Source: Neocallimastix lanati (nom. inval.) (taxonomy: Eukaryota > Neocallimastigomycota > Neocallimastigomycetes > Neocallimastigales > Neocallimastigaceae). From it: a stretch of 64,000 bases of DNA. Each line of letters begins with the position of its first letter. Position 1 is the first letter of the stretch. Shown here piece by piece: positions 45,801 to 63,104 of this stretch. Where the stretch lies: positions 1,472,501-1,536,500 of the forward strand of contig JACVTC010000022.1 of NCBI GenBank assembly GCA_016946835.1, in the 5' to 3' direction. The notes beneath the pieces are model-generated. The model was not told the DNA's origin and made no database searches. It worked only from the letters and a program-made list of their open reading frames with translations. The position numbers and the translations under genes are program-made.

Positions 45801-46938
45801 ATTCAATCTACCAGATAAGGATGAATGGTTGGATGCCGTTAACAAAGAACTAGAAAATATGGAACAATTTAACGTGTTCAAACCCAGGGAATGGAACGAA
45901 AAATTGGACTCTACACTATTAGAAATGAAATTTAGAAGATTGAATAGTGAACCTTGTATCTATGTGAAGGAAAATAAATTGAAGGAAATAATATGTATTC
46001 TTACGGTATATGTTGATGATATACTTTTAATAGGCAAGGAGAATGTAATAATAAATATTAAGGAACAAATTAAAATGAATTATAACATTAAATATATAGG
46101 TGAAGTAGATTTCGTCATTATGATAAAATTTGAAAGACAAAGTGATGGTTATATTATACATCAATGAGGATATCTAAGAGAATTACTAAATAAGTTTAGA
46201 CTGACTAATTGCACACCTGTAAGAAATATGAAGCCATTGGAAAATAAGGAATTAAGAAACAAAAAATTTAATGAAACCTTTTACAGAAGTGCCATCGGGA
46301 ACCTCCTATACCTTGCAATTTGTACAAGACCAGACATATTATTTTCAGTAAATCAAGCAGCAAGAAAAAGCAAAAATCCTACTATGGAGGACTGGATTAA
46401 CGTAGAAAAGATTTTCAAATACCTAAAGGGTACTGAAAATTATGGAATTAAATACTCAAAGAATAGCTCATTAAAAATATTTGTGGACGCCGATTATGCT
46501 GGAGACATTGATACAAGAAAACCAACCTCCGGTTTTCTGATGATGATGGGAGATGCACCTACTAGCTGGTATTCCAAACTACAACATTGCGTTGCAACTT
46601 CAACGGCAGAATCAGAATACTATAGCGTAAGCGAATGCGCTAAGCATAGTCTTTGGTATATGAACCTTTTAAATGAGCTAAATATCAATCTTAACTATGT
46701 AATAATAAATGTTGATAATAAGGCAACAATATATAATTGTCAGAATCATTCTATTAATGCGAAATCAAAACATATTGATATAAAATTTCATCATATAAGA
46801 GATCTCGTTAAAAAGGATAAAATAAGATTAAAATACATAAAATCAGAGAATAGTCTAGCCGATGGGTTCACTAAATATCTGAATAATTCATTAATGGATA
46901 AATTTAGAAATACACTTCTCGAAAGAATTAAAGATTAA
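42838..46938 (+). pseudogene. Ty1/copia Gag-Pol polyprotein, one stop codon and a reverse transcriptase deletion
   Basis: One frame of 1366 codons broken by TGA at 46165-46167. Gag (about 1-300) ends in a CCHC knuckle (CHTCGKFGHFSRDC, about 275-288). The aspartic protease has DSGA near 382. Integrase has HRRLGH...CPIC, then D in HMDLVGP (about 582), D in RTDNGTEF (about 644) and E in NGRAERFNG (about 679). A stretch of some 95 Asn (about 847-941) follows. The reverse transcriptase is truncated internally: EQFNVFK jumps to PREWNEKL, so the palm part with the first catalytic Asp and the YGLKQ block is gone, while YVDD (about 1058-1061) remains. RNase H (VDADYAGD, ATSTAESEYY) is complete. The RT defect alone should block self-mobilisation. 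Confidence 0.92.
45376..45658 (+). repeat. In-frame (AACAAT)n hexanucleotide array encoding poly-Asn
   Basis: About 40 alternating AAC-AAT codon pairs, interrupted near the end by plain AAT runs. It sits between integrase and reverse transcriptase, where copia polyproteins have a variable linker. Confidence 0.95.
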
Positions 46939-46994
46939 AGGGTAATACATCAGAAAAACAAATCTAATTTTTACTACATGTGGAAATTAGATTT

Positions 46995-47003
46995 GAGGGG
47001 GAG
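46995..47003 (+). promoter_or_regulatory. Polypurine tract of the copia element
   Basis: GAGGGGGAG abuts the 3' LTR and is the expected plus-strand primer site. Confidence 0.85.
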
Positions 47004-47186
47004 TGTGAAATGAGATAAATATCAAATATAAGAATTAATATTTAATATATTTAACCAATAGAATTAATTATCTAAATGTATAAAATAAGCATTATGTATT
47101 TTTATTTTTATTTTTACTTAACACTTTTATAATTAAATAAATACGAAAATATAATATGAATTTTTAATCTTTCATCTGAGTTAATA
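47004..47186 (+). repeat. 3' LTR of the copia element
   Basis: 183 bp, nearly identical to the 5' LTR (about three substitutions, for example TTAATAC/TTAACAC). Followed by the AATAT target duplication, after which the interrupted older LTR resumes. Confidence 0.92.
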
Positions 47187-47230
47187 AATATTTTATTTTT
47201 TGTTTAAATAAAATCATTATATTATTAACA

Positions 47231-47533
47231 AGCCACAATTAGTATAAATTAGATAAATTTTGTCAATCTTGGTAATTACCAATAAAATAAAAATATGATA
47301 TATATAATATAGGCAAGATAAATTGAATAACTTTTTAACTTTTTTGTATTCAATTTTTTATTATGATTTTAAAAATGATATAATATCCAATAATTAAGTA
47401 AATAAATAAAAAGAAAAAAAAGTATATGCATTAAGCATTAATCATGTAATTATTTAAATAATAATAATATTAATATTAAATATAAATAAATATAAATAAA
47501 TATTAATAATTATTTATTTAATTTTTAATATTT

Positions 47534-47568
<35 letters not shown>
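47231..47568. other. Spacer of the second ankyrin unit
   Basis: AT-rich DNA related to the flanks at 33241 and 61800 (ATAAATTAGATAAATTTTGT, ATTAAGCATTAAT) and ending in a long T-tract before the ankyrin stop codon. No gene. Confidence 0.55.
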
Positions 47569-47572
<4 letters not shown>

Positions 47573-49139
47573 TCCATTGCATTTTTCTCTATTAAATAAT
47601 TAATTATTTCTTGATTATTTCTCATTTTGGCATAGGTTAATGGATTCAAACCCTGCCTTCCTCGTTGATTAACATTGGCACCATGATCCACTAAATATTT
47701 CACTATTTCTATATTTCTAAAACAAATTGCATGAATTAATGGAGTATTACAAATATAATATACATTATTATTTACATCAGCATCATGAGTTACTAAATAT
47801 TTTATTATTGGCATATTTCTATATGTAATGGCAATTGTTAACGGAGTAAATCTTCTATCATCTCTATTAACATCAATTTTATGTTTTATTAAGCATTCTA
47901 CCATCAATAAACTTTTTTTATTTATTGCATGAATTAATGGATTGTTCCAATTTCCATAAATATCAAAATTTAAAAATTTATTATAATCTAATAAATAATC
48001 TACAATGACTTCATTTTCTTTTTCAATCGCTGCTTTTAAAAGATCTCTGAATGTATAATCATCTATATTTTTATGAAGGTCTAGTTTATTATTAATAACT
48101 ATAATATTTAATTTAGGATTATTTAATCATATTATCGAAGATAATAATTCTGCTTTTAAAAGATTTTGGTATTCATATTCAACAATATATTTATAAAGGT
48201 TTTGTTTATTATTAATATCAATAATATTTAATTTAGGATTATTTAATGATATTATTGAATATAATAATCCTGATTTAATATCTACTTTAATATTATTTAG
48301 ATCTATACCATGATTAATAAAATAATTGACAATAACTTCATTCATTTCATAAATACTATTAATGAATAATGGTACACATCTTTCATCCTTAACGTTAATA
48401 TCATAATCAGTAAAATCAATAAAAGGTATTATCATCTTAAATAATTTAGAATTTTGTTCATAAATAATAGTATTGATAATTTCTATTTTATTTTTTTTTG
48501 TTATATATCTAAATAATAATTCGAGTGTATTTTCTTTTATAGAATTTAACCAGTTATATTGAACATATAATTTTTTATTTTCATTTTCAATTTTCGATTC
48601 TAATTCTTTATTGGATATACCATTTTTTTTTTTTTAGAATAAAGGAAATCCAATATAAATTCATTGTCATACCAATAATATTTGAACATAATTTCAAGAA
48701 ATTCATATTTATTATTTGTTATTAAATATTTAATAAAATATATACTAAATTTAAATTTAATATTAATTAGAAATTTTAAGTCTTTAATGGTAAGAATTTT
48801 ATTTTGAAGTGATAATATACTTATTTCCTTGTTATTTATTTTATAATTTATATCTGCACCACTATCTAATAATAATTTTTTAATGGAGTCATTAATAATA
48901 GATATTTTACTCTGTCGAAGTTTCTCAATTATTATTATTTTATCATTTTCATTATTTTTATCTGTACAATTTTTCTCTATTAAATGAAACAATTCATTTA
49001 ATATTACTTCCTTATTTCTTGAATCTTTTTCACAAAGATCTTTTATTTTTGAAAAATTATTTGTTTTTAGAGCTTCTTCATATGAATGATTTTTAAACTT
49101 AAAGTTTCATATATTTATAAATTTATTTTGATAATTCAT
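47569..49139 (-). pseudogene. Ankyrin-repeat protein B, multiply broken
   Basis: Clear relative of the intact gene at 57498-59243, but with several defects. Codon 11 is TGA (AGA in the intact copy). About 75 codons are missing between KISIIND and SIKKLLLDSGAD, with the 7-bp repeat GAGTCAT at the junction. A homopolymer change near 48625 shifts the frame. A segment of about 120 bp encoding part of the central repeats is present twice (near 48035-48150 and 48152-48270). The C-terminal ankyrin repeats (47569-47907) remain open and differ little from the intact copy, so decay seems recent or partly countered by gene conversion. Confidence 0.88.
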
Positions 49140-49157
49140 TTTTGAAATAATTATTAA

Positions 49158-49206
<49 letters not shown>

Positions 49207-49708
49207 TAAATAATATATATATTTAAAATAAAATATAAACACAAATATATATTAATGTTATTTTTAATTATAAAATTTAAATAAAAATTAAAACAGAATA
49301 AAAAATTAAAGTACAAAAAAAAATATTTATATATATATATATATAATTAAAAAAAAAAAAAAAAAGAATTAAATTCTAAATTAATAAACTTATTATTAAT
49401 GTTTTTTATATTTTCATTCTATTTTATTATATTTTTAATATAATCTATTAAATATATTTTTCTTATGTCTTCTTAAGAAATTGAATATCATTGGTAATTA
49501 GAAAAAAAATAAAAAATAAAAATTGGAAATAACAAGAAATAAAAAGAATTAAATGGGAAATTAAAATTATAAAACAGGACATTAATAATGAATTATTAAT
49601 AAATAAAAAGTAATTTTTAGTCATTAAAAGAGAATATAATAAAAAAAAAAGAAATAAAAGAAAAAATTCTTTTTTAGTTTTCAAATAATATTAATAATTA
49701 TTATCTAT
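49140..49708. other. 5' flank of ankyrin copy B
   Basis: An AAT microsatellite directly upstream of the start (about 49154-49205) and the conserved TTGAATATCATTGGTAATTA at about 49480. No gene. Confidence 0.6.
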
Positions 49709-55678
<5,970 letters not shown>

Positions 55679-55689
55679 TTAATTATCAA

Positions 55690-56049
55690 TGATATATACT
55701 TTTTTAGAAAAAAAAATAATAAAATATATACAATTAAATAGATTAAAAATGTAATAAAATAGATTGAAAATATAAAAAAAATTTTTTAAATATATATATT
55801 TATTTGTTAGAATTATTAATTATATCAAAAAAAAAAAAAATAATAATAATAATATCTCACCCAAAAATATATATATTTAAATTTTATTTTATTATTTAGA
55901 TATTTATGTTGATATAATCTTAAGATTTATAATATACTAAACTTGATGGTTAGTTTATTATCATAAAAAAATGTTGCATTACAATTTTTAATTATTTATA
56001 AATAAGAGAGACAATCATTTTATTATTAAAAAATAAAAAAAAAAAAAGT

Positions 56050-56094
<45 letters not shown>

Positions 56095-56428
56095 TATGTT
56101 TTAATAATTAACTTTTAAGAAAAAAAAGGTTTATCGAAAATTTTATATAAATTAGTTTATTAATTAATAAATAAATAAAATAAAATAAATAGTGAAGTAT
56201 TTTAAAAAAGCAAAATATTATTAAAAATTAAAATTAAATAAATAAAATAAAATAGATAGTTGAATATGAATATAATAAAAATTAAATAAAATTAAATAAA
56301 ATAAAATAAAATAAATAGTGGAAATATAAATGGAAAATAATAGAAAATACAATTGAACGAAATAAAATAAAATAAAATAAAATAAATAAAATAAAAAAAA
56401 TTATATAGTTGATTATAAAAATGAAATT
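55690..56428. other. AT-rich spacer between satellite array and next ankyrin unit
   Basis: No gene. The end (from about 56265) is shared with 61050-61195 upstream of copy 4 of the retro-derivative (GAATATAATAAAAATTAAAT), so it is part of the duplicated unit. Confidence 0.55.
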
Positions 56429-56998
56429 ATGGACATGAATTATGTTGAAAAACATAAATACTGGAAATTGTCTTACAAAATTCAAAGGGTATTTGACTCA
56501 AAGGTCCAGTTATTATGATATTTGTATATCAAATGAACCATACTACTAATGATTGTGTTTATTATGCATTAAAGGATAAAAATCAATATTAATTAATATG
56601 AGAAAGTCGAACAATTATAGAAAATGGTGAATGAAATAATAAATTAAGACATATAGAAATAAAATTTCATTTCAATAAAGACAATACAAAAAATAAAAAA
56701 ATAACTCGGGAATATATTAAAAAAAAAAAAGAACATGCTGACCAAAAATGACTGCTTTTTACAGTTCAAATATTTAACTAGAAAAGCATTCTAGTCTGAG
56801 GGGGAATGTTAGAATAGGATGTGAATTCTTTAAATATGAAGTTAATTAAATTTACTTAAAATTATATTAATTATGCTATTTTGCTATTGATAAATTACTT
56901 AATGTTTATAATATAATATATTTTATTATTTCATTATTTGTAAATTAATTTAATTGTATTTATATTTAATATGATATTTTATTCTTCGTTTAAATAAA
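56429..56998 (+). mobile_element. Ty1/copia deletion derivative, copy 3
   Basis: Zinc knuckle remnant (YYDICISNEPYY, degenerate) joined to the RNase H tail, a purine tract CTGAGGGGGAA and an LTR starting TGTTAGAATAGG at 56807. The LTR is uninterrupted and shows what copy 2 looked like before the MITE and copia insertions. Its 3' end is uncertain (about 56998). Confidence 0.75.
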
Positions 56999-57146
56999 GG
57001 CAAAAAAGAAATGAATAAATCTTTAAATCATAAGATGTCTATGCGAAATATATAGCAATTATTTATTAATTGTTTTTTTTTATAAATTTTATTTTTATTT
57101 AATTAGTATTATAATTATGAAATTGATATTCAATAATTAAGTAAAT

Positions 57147-57181
<35 letters not shown>

Positions 57182-57241
57182 TATACATAATCATATAGTT
57201 ATTTAAATAATAATAATAATATAAATATTAATATTAATATT
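56999..57241. other. Spacer of the third ankyrin unit
   Basis: AT-rich, with AAATCATAAGATGTCTATGC at about 57023 shared with the other units and a long A-tract at about 57150-57178. No gene. Confidence 0.5.
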
Positions 57242-57246
57242 AATAT

Positions 57247-57437
57247 TGTTAGAATATGTGAAATGTATGAAAAATAATCTCCAAATGTATTGAAACATAT
57301 TGTAATATAATTAATGTAAAAGCCACAATGTATTAATATAAAAGCATTTAATTTAGAATAATAAGTGCTAGTAACTCTATCATAAAATATATTAATAAAA
57401 TGACATAATTATAAAAATAAATTCATGACTCTTAACA
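57247..57437 (+). mobile_element. Solo LTR with target-site duplication
   Basis: 191 bp, TGTTAGAATATG...GACTCTTAACA, clearly related to the LTRs of the element at 37884. Flanked by AATAT at 57242-57246 and 57438-57442. A single LTR with a duplication indicates loss of the interior by LTR-LTR recombination. Confidence 0.9.
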
Positions 57438-57497
57438 AATATAAATAAATATATACAATTATTAATAATTATTTATTTAATTTTTAATACTTTTTTT

Positions 57498-59243
57498 TTA
57501 TTCCATTGCATTTTTCTCTATTAAATAATCAATTATTTCTTGATTATTTCTCATTTTGGCATAGGTTAATGGACTCAAACCCTGCCTTCCTCGTTGATTA
57601 ACATTGGCACCATGATCCACTAAATATTTCACTATTTCTATATTTCTAAAACAAATTGCATGAATTAATGGAGTATTACAAATATAATATACATTATTAT
57701 TTACATCAGCATCATGTGTTACTAAATATTTTATTATTGGCATATTTCTATATGTAATGGCTAATGATAACGGAGTAAATCTTCTATCATCTCTATTAAC
57801 ATCAATTTTATGTTTTATTAAGCATTCTACCATCAATAAACTTTTTTTATTTATTGCATGAATTAATGGATTGTTCCAATTTCCATAAATATCAAAATTT
57901 AAAAATTTATTATAATCTAATAAATAATCTACAATGACTATATTTTCTTTTTTAATCGCTGCTTTTAAAAGATTTTGGTATTCATATTCAGTAATATATT
58001 TATAAAGGCTTTGTTTATTATTAATAGCAATAATATTTAATTTAGGATTATTTAATGATATTATCGAAGCTATTAATTTTGATTTAATATCTACTTTAAT
58101 ATTATTTAGATCTACACCATGATTAATAAAATAATTGACAACAACTTCATTCATTTCATAAATACTATTAATGAATAATGGTATACATCTTTCATCATTA
58201 ACGTTAATATCATAATCAGTAAAATCAATAAAAGGTATTATCATCTTGAATAATTTAGAGTTTTGTTCATAAATAATAGTATTGATAATTTCTATTTTAT
58301 TTTTTTTTGTTATATATCTAAATAATAATTTAAGTGTATTTTCTTTTATAGAATTTAACCAGTTATATTGAATATATAATTTTTTATTTTCATTTTCAAT
58401 TTTCGATTCTAATTCTTTATTAGATATACCATTTTTATTTTTTTTAGAATAAAGGAAATCCAATATAAATTCATTGTCATACCAATAATATTTGAACATA
58501 ATTTCAAGAAATTCATATTTATTATTTGTTATTAAATATTTAATAAAATCTATACTAAATTTAAATTTAATATTAATTAGAAATTTTAAGTCTTTAATGG
58601 TAAGAATTTTATTTTGAAGTGATAATATACTTATATCAATGTTATTTATTTTATAATTTATATCTGCACCACTATCTAATAATAATTTTTTAATAGAGTC
58701 ATCATTACAAGAAAATGTAGAAAGCAAAGGTGTCTTAATTATTTTATTTTCATTATCATATATATAGTAATTTAATGAATTGTAAAAAGTGATTATAAAT
58801 TTTAACATTTCAAAAGACGAATTATTTTCTATGGCATATATTAAAATATCAAAATTTTCATTATTAATATAGTTATTATGAATATTATATTCCTTTATAT
58901 AATTTTTCAAGTTATCAATTTTATTTGTTTTTATCATATTTTTTATATCACTTCTTAAATATTCAATATTATCAATAAGACTTAGATATGAGTCATTAAT
59001 AATAGATATTTTACTCTGTTGAAGTTTCTCAATTATTATTTTCTTATCATTTTTATTATTTTTATCTGTACAATTTTTCTCTATTAAATGAAACAATTCA
59101 TTTAATATTACTTCCTTATTTCTTGAATCTTTTTCACAAAGATCTTTTATTTTTGAAAAATTATTTGTTCTTAAAGCCTCTTCATATGAATTATTTCCAT
59201 ACTTAAAGTTTCTTATTTTTATAAATTTATTTTGATAATTCAT
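57498..59243 (-). CDS. Ankyrin-repeat protein C, intact
   Basis: 581 residues from ATG at 59243 (MNYQNKFIKIRNFKYG). The frame stays open upstream to 59417, but that part translates an AAT microsatellite into an Ile run, and the two related copies start at the same MNYQ, so I place the start there. The N-terminal region (about 1-300) is Ile/Lys/Asn-rich with scattered repeat-like units (KKLLLDSGADINYK). The C-terminal 200 residues form clear ankyrin repeats (CNTPLIHAICFRNIEIVKYL, DHGANVNQRG, PLTYAKMRNNQEIIDYLIEK). No signal peptide, membrane segment, F-box or catalytic domain is seen. It is probably a cytosolic protein-binding scaffold of unknown partner. It is the only unbroken member of four copies in the window. 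Single exon. Confidence 0.9.
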   Translation of the reverse strand: MNYQNKFIKIRNFKYGNNSYEEALRTNNFSKIKDLCEKDSRNKEVILNELFHLIEKNCTDKNNKNDKKIIIEKLQQSKISIINDSYLSLIDNIEYLRSDIKNMIKTNKIDNLKNYIKEYNIHNNYINNENFDILIYAIENNSSFEMLKFIITFYNSLNYYIYDNENKIIKTPLLSTFSCNDDSIKKLLLDSGADINYKINNIDISILSLQNKILTIKDLKFLINIKFKFSIDFIKYLITNNKYEFLEIMFKYYWYDNEFILDFLYSKKNKNGISNKELESKIENENKKLYIQYNWLNSIKENTLKLLFRYITKKNKIEIINTIIYEQNSKLFKMIIPFIDFTDYDINVNDERCIPLFINSIYEMNEVVVNYFINHGVDLNNIKVDIKSKLIASIISLNNPKLNIIAINNKQSLYKYITEYEYQNLLKAAIKKENIVIVDYLLDYNKFLNFDIYGNWNNPLIHAINKKSLLMVECLIKHKIDVNRDDRRFTPLSLAITYRNMPIIKYLVTHDADVNNNVYYICNTPLIHAICFRNIEIVKYLVDHGANVNQRGRQGLSPLTYAKMRNNQEIIDYLIEKNAME

Positions 59244-59261
59244 TTTTGAAATAATTATTAA

Positions 59262-59300
<39 letters not shown>

Positions 59301-59854
59301 TATAATAATAATATAAAAAATATATTTACTTAAAATAAAATATAAACACAAATATATATTAATGTTATCTTTAATTATAAAATTTAAATAAAAATTAAAA
59401 CAGAATAAAAAATTCAAGTAAAAATAAAAAAAAAAAAAAATTAAGAAATATATATGATTAAAAAAATAAAAAAGAAATTCTAAATTAATAAACTTATTTA
59501 TATTTTTTATATTTTCATTCTATTTTATTATATTTTTAATATAATCTATTATATATATATATTTTTCTTAAGTCATCTTAAGAAATTGAATATCATTGGT
59601 AATTATAAAAAAATAAAAAAATAAAAATTGAATATCATTGGTAATTAGAAAAAAATAAAAAATAAAAATTGGAAATAACAAGAAATAAAAAGAATTAAAT
59701 GGAAATTAACATTATAAAAAAAGACATTAATAATGAATTATTAATAAATAAAAAGTAATTTTTAGTCATTAAAAGAGAATATAATAAAAAAAAAAGAAAT
59801 AAAAGAAAAAAATTCTTTTTTAGTTTTAAAATATTATTAATAATTATTATCTAT
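59244..59854. other. 5' flank of ankyrin gene C
   Basis: AAT microsatellite at about 59264-59312. TTGAATATCATTGGTAAT occurs twice (about 59586 and 59627), a short local duplication. No gene. Confidence 0.6.
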
Positions 59855-60372
59855 TTAAAAAATATTAAAAAAGAAATAAATATGATAAAGATTTTTTTTA
59901 TTTATTTTTTAAAAAAAATAAATAAATAAATGAAAAGGTTAAATAAAATAAAATAAAATAAAATATTATTATTTTTAGTTTCAAATCTTATAATTTAATT
60001 ATAATTATTATTAATTATTATATATAATATTTATTAATTTGATATACTTTTTTTATTTTCTTTGTCTTATTGGATACCGTGGATAGGTGTTGGAATTTGA
60101 AATTTTTTTTTTTGGACATAATTTTTTTTTAATATTTTTTTTTTTGTTCCGTTTTTTTTTTTTTCAGAAATGAAAAATAAAGAATTGGAATTAATTTTAT
60201 TTTATAAATAGTTTTAGAAATAAATCATATATAATGTAGGGTCGATTTGTATTTCGTCCTTCTTTGAACTTATCTGATTTTCTTAAATAATGCTGCTTTT
60301 ACTTTTTTTTTTTATTAAAATTAATATTATAATTTTAATTATTATTATTATTATTATTATTATTGATAAGAA
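59855..60372. repeat. Satellite unit, single copy upstream of ankyrin gene C
   Basis: One unit of the 49709-55678 satellite: TTTAAAAAATATTAAAAAAG at the left, GGATAGGTGTTGGAATTTG, core GTAGGGTCGATTTGTATTTC at 60236 and a short ATT tail. Confidence 0.88.
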
Positions 60373-60874
60373 AATAACTAATTTAATAATAAAATAAAAT
60401 ATTTTAATGTATACAAATTGTATTTTCATGAAATATAAATATAAATTTATTAATAATTTAAGCTAATTAAGAAATTATAAATATATTAAAAATATATAAA
60501 ATAATTTAAAAATTTGTTCTTTAATAATTATAATAAAATAACAAGTCTTTTGTTTATTTTGAAGAAGAGAAGAAAAGTAAACAAAAGAAAAGAAAGAGAA
60601 AATTTAATAATGAAATATTAATATTACAAAATAAAATATATATAAAATTAACTAGTATAATTAATAATACGTGTTTATTAATTATTAGTATTATTTATAA
60701 AATAATTTTATTTTTATTTGTAGTTTACATTAAATATATTAAAAACTATTATTTATATATAAAGGGTAAATATAAATAATAAAGGTCACTTTACAAATAC
60801 TTTAATAAGTAATAAAGTGGTCTCGTTTGTATAAATTTTTCTTTTAACTAGTGTGTTAAGAGAGAAACTTATCA

Positions 60875-60961
<87 letters not shown>

Positions 60962-61199
60962 GTTGTTGTTGTTGTTGTTGTTGTTATTTTTGTTATTATT
61001 ATTATTAAATAATTTTTATTAATATGATACAATTATAAAATAGATAATAGAAAATGAATATAATAAAAATTAAATAAAATTAAATTAAATAAAATAAAAT
61101 AAATGGTGGAAATATAAATAGAAAATACAGATGAATGAAATAAAATAATATAAAATAAATAAAATAAAAAATTATAAAATTGATTATGACAATGAAATT
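60373..61199. other. AT-rich spacer with ATT-to-GTT microsatellite
   Basis: No gene. A long ATT array (about 60876-60960) changes into about eight GTT units (60961-60985). The last 150 bp match the flank before copy 3 of the retro-derivative. Confidence 0.6.
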
Positions 61200-61797
61200 A
61201 TGGACTTGGAATATATTGAAAAACATAAATACTGGAAATTGTCTTACAAAATTCAAAGGGTATTCCACTCAAAGATCCAGTTATTGTGATATTTGTAAAG
61301 CAAATAAACAAAATATTGATGATTGTGTTTACAATGCATTAATGAATAAAAACTAATATTAATTAATATTAGAAAGTAGAACAATTATAGATAATGTTGA
61401 ACTAAATAATAAATTAAGACATATAAAAATAAAATCAATTCAATAAAGACAATATAAAAAATAAAAAAGTAAATATGGAATAAATTAAAAAAAAAAAGAA
61501 CATTCTGACATATATTACGCTAACTGAAGTATTTAATGTATCAAAAATGACTGCTTTTTACAGTTCAAATATTTAACCAGAAAAATATTCTAGTCTGAAG
61601 AGGAATGTTAGAATAGGATGTGAATTCTTTAAATATGAAGTTAATTAAATTTGCTTTAAATTATATGTATTATGATATTTTATTATTTGCAAATTAATCT
61701 TAATATAATATATTTTATTCTTTTATTATTTGTAAATTAATTTCATTTTATTTAATATATTATTTTATTCTTTGTTTAAATAAAATCATTGCATTAG
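61200..61797 (+). mobile_element. Ty1/copia deletion derivative, copy 4
   Basis: Zinc knuckle region (SSYCDICKANK, IDDC; the His is replaced by Gln here), RNase H tail remnant, purine tract CTGAAGAGGAA and LTR from 61606 (TGTTAGAATAGG). Same truncated structure as the other three copies. The 3' LTR border is approximate. Confidence 0.75.
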
Positions 61798-62006
61798 TAT
61801 AAATTAGATAAATTTTTTCAATATCAGTTGTTACCAATAAAATAAAATATTAAAAATACATATAAAAAAAAAAAAAAAAATAAAGAAAATAATAATTATA
61901 ATATATATATAATATAGACAAGGTAAAATGAATAATTTTTTAAATCATACTATGTCTATGTGAATTATATAGCAATTATTTATATGCTTATCCTTTTTTT
62001 TTTTTT

Positions 62007-62043
<37 letters not shown>

Positions 62044-62271
62044 CACTGTTTATTTATGTAAATTACATATAAATTATTTATAAATTTATACTTTTTTTTT
62101 TTTTTTTTTTTTATATAAATTTTTTTATTTAATTAATATGATTTTAAAATTGATGGCCAATAATTAAGTAAATGAATAAAAAAAAGTATATATATTAAGC
62201 ATTAATCATGTAATTATATAAAGAATGATAATATTAATATTAAATATAAATAAATATTATAAATATTAATA
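61798..62271. other. Spacer of the fourth ankyrin unit
   Basis: AT-rich with long T-tracts (about 61993-62042). AAATCATACTATGTCTATG at about 61940 and ATATATTAAGCATTAATCAT at about 62188 are shared with the other units. Confidence 0.55.
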
Positions 62272-62492
62272 ATCTAATAAATAATTTATAATAACTATAT
62301 TTTGTTTTTTAATTGCTTCTTTTAAAAGATTCATGTATTCATAATCTTTAATATTTTTATAAGGGTCTTATTTATTATTAATAACTATAATATTTAAATT
62401 AGGATTATTTAATGATATTATTGAATTTAATAATCCTGATGTAATATCTACTTTAATATTATTTAGATCTATACCATGATTAATAAAATAAT
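62272..62492 (-). pseudogene. Ankyrin-repeat protein D, truncated stub
   Basis: About 220 bp matching the central part of ankyrin protein C (YYFINHGIDLNNIKVDI, SIISLNNPNLNII, NYLLD) with an in-frame stop. Both ends are missing. It is the last and most degraded member of the array. Confidence 0.8.
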
Positions 62493-63104
62493 AATAATAT
62501 AATTATTTAAAAATATTTAATGATAAAGATTTATTTTAATTTTTTTTTTTAAAAAAATTAAATTTTTAAAAAATATTAAAATTTTATACAATTATGAATT
62601 TTTTAATTAATTATTAATAATTATGACAGAATTCTAATAATCTTTTTCATTAGATCATTACTCCATCATTTATTACATTTATAATAAATCAATATTTATA
62701 TTATTTAAATTAATTAAACATTTAAAACATAATTTAATAATATCATTTCTAGGTTATCCATTAACAATTATTAATTTGGATTCTATAATTTTGAATTTTT
62801 CCAATGAAGTATTGATTTTGTCAGTTCTTCCTAATACTATTTTTATTATTTTTTTTCTTAAAAGATAAAAATTCTTCTCGTTTTAACGAATATATTAATT
62901 TATAAAAGAAGTTTTTTTTTTTTTTTTGAAAATAAATTGCTTAAATAATTAATGAAAAATTATGGTACATATTTGTTAAATGTACTATATTAATATAATA
63001 ATATTAAATATTTATAATTTTTTAAATTTTTTTTTTTTTTTAAAAAAAAAATATTCTATATTCTAAAAATTTAAAAAATTATTCATAATTATTTGTTAAA
63101 CATC
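62493..63104. other. AT-rich region with unassigned coding-like traces
   Basis: On the minus strand 62640-62880 gives short open pieces (SLEKFKIIESKLIIVNG) that look like decayed coding sequence but match no family I can name. They may belong to the transposase relic to the right. Confidence 0.35.

Larger units (their letters stand above)
41655..47186 (+). mobile_element. Ty1/copia LTR retrotransposon (5.5 kb), inactivated
   Basis: Identical-length 183-bp LTRs (41655-41837 and 47004-47186) start TGTGAAATGAG and end GAGTTAATA. They differ at about three positions, so the insertion is young. Target duplication AATAT lies at 41650-41654 and 47187-47191. Order inside: primer-binding site, a leader of about 1 kb with a hairpin array, a single gag-pol frame (42838-46938), polypurine tract, 3' LTR. 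Gene order GAG-PR-IN-RT-RH identifies Ty1/copia. It is inserted inside the LTR of the older derivative at 40678. Confidence 0.93.

Noticed and set aside
59244-59417. 58-residue N-terminal extension of ankyrin protein C
   Set aside because: It is an Ile run from an AAT microsatellite, and sibling copies begin at the MNYQ start at 59243.
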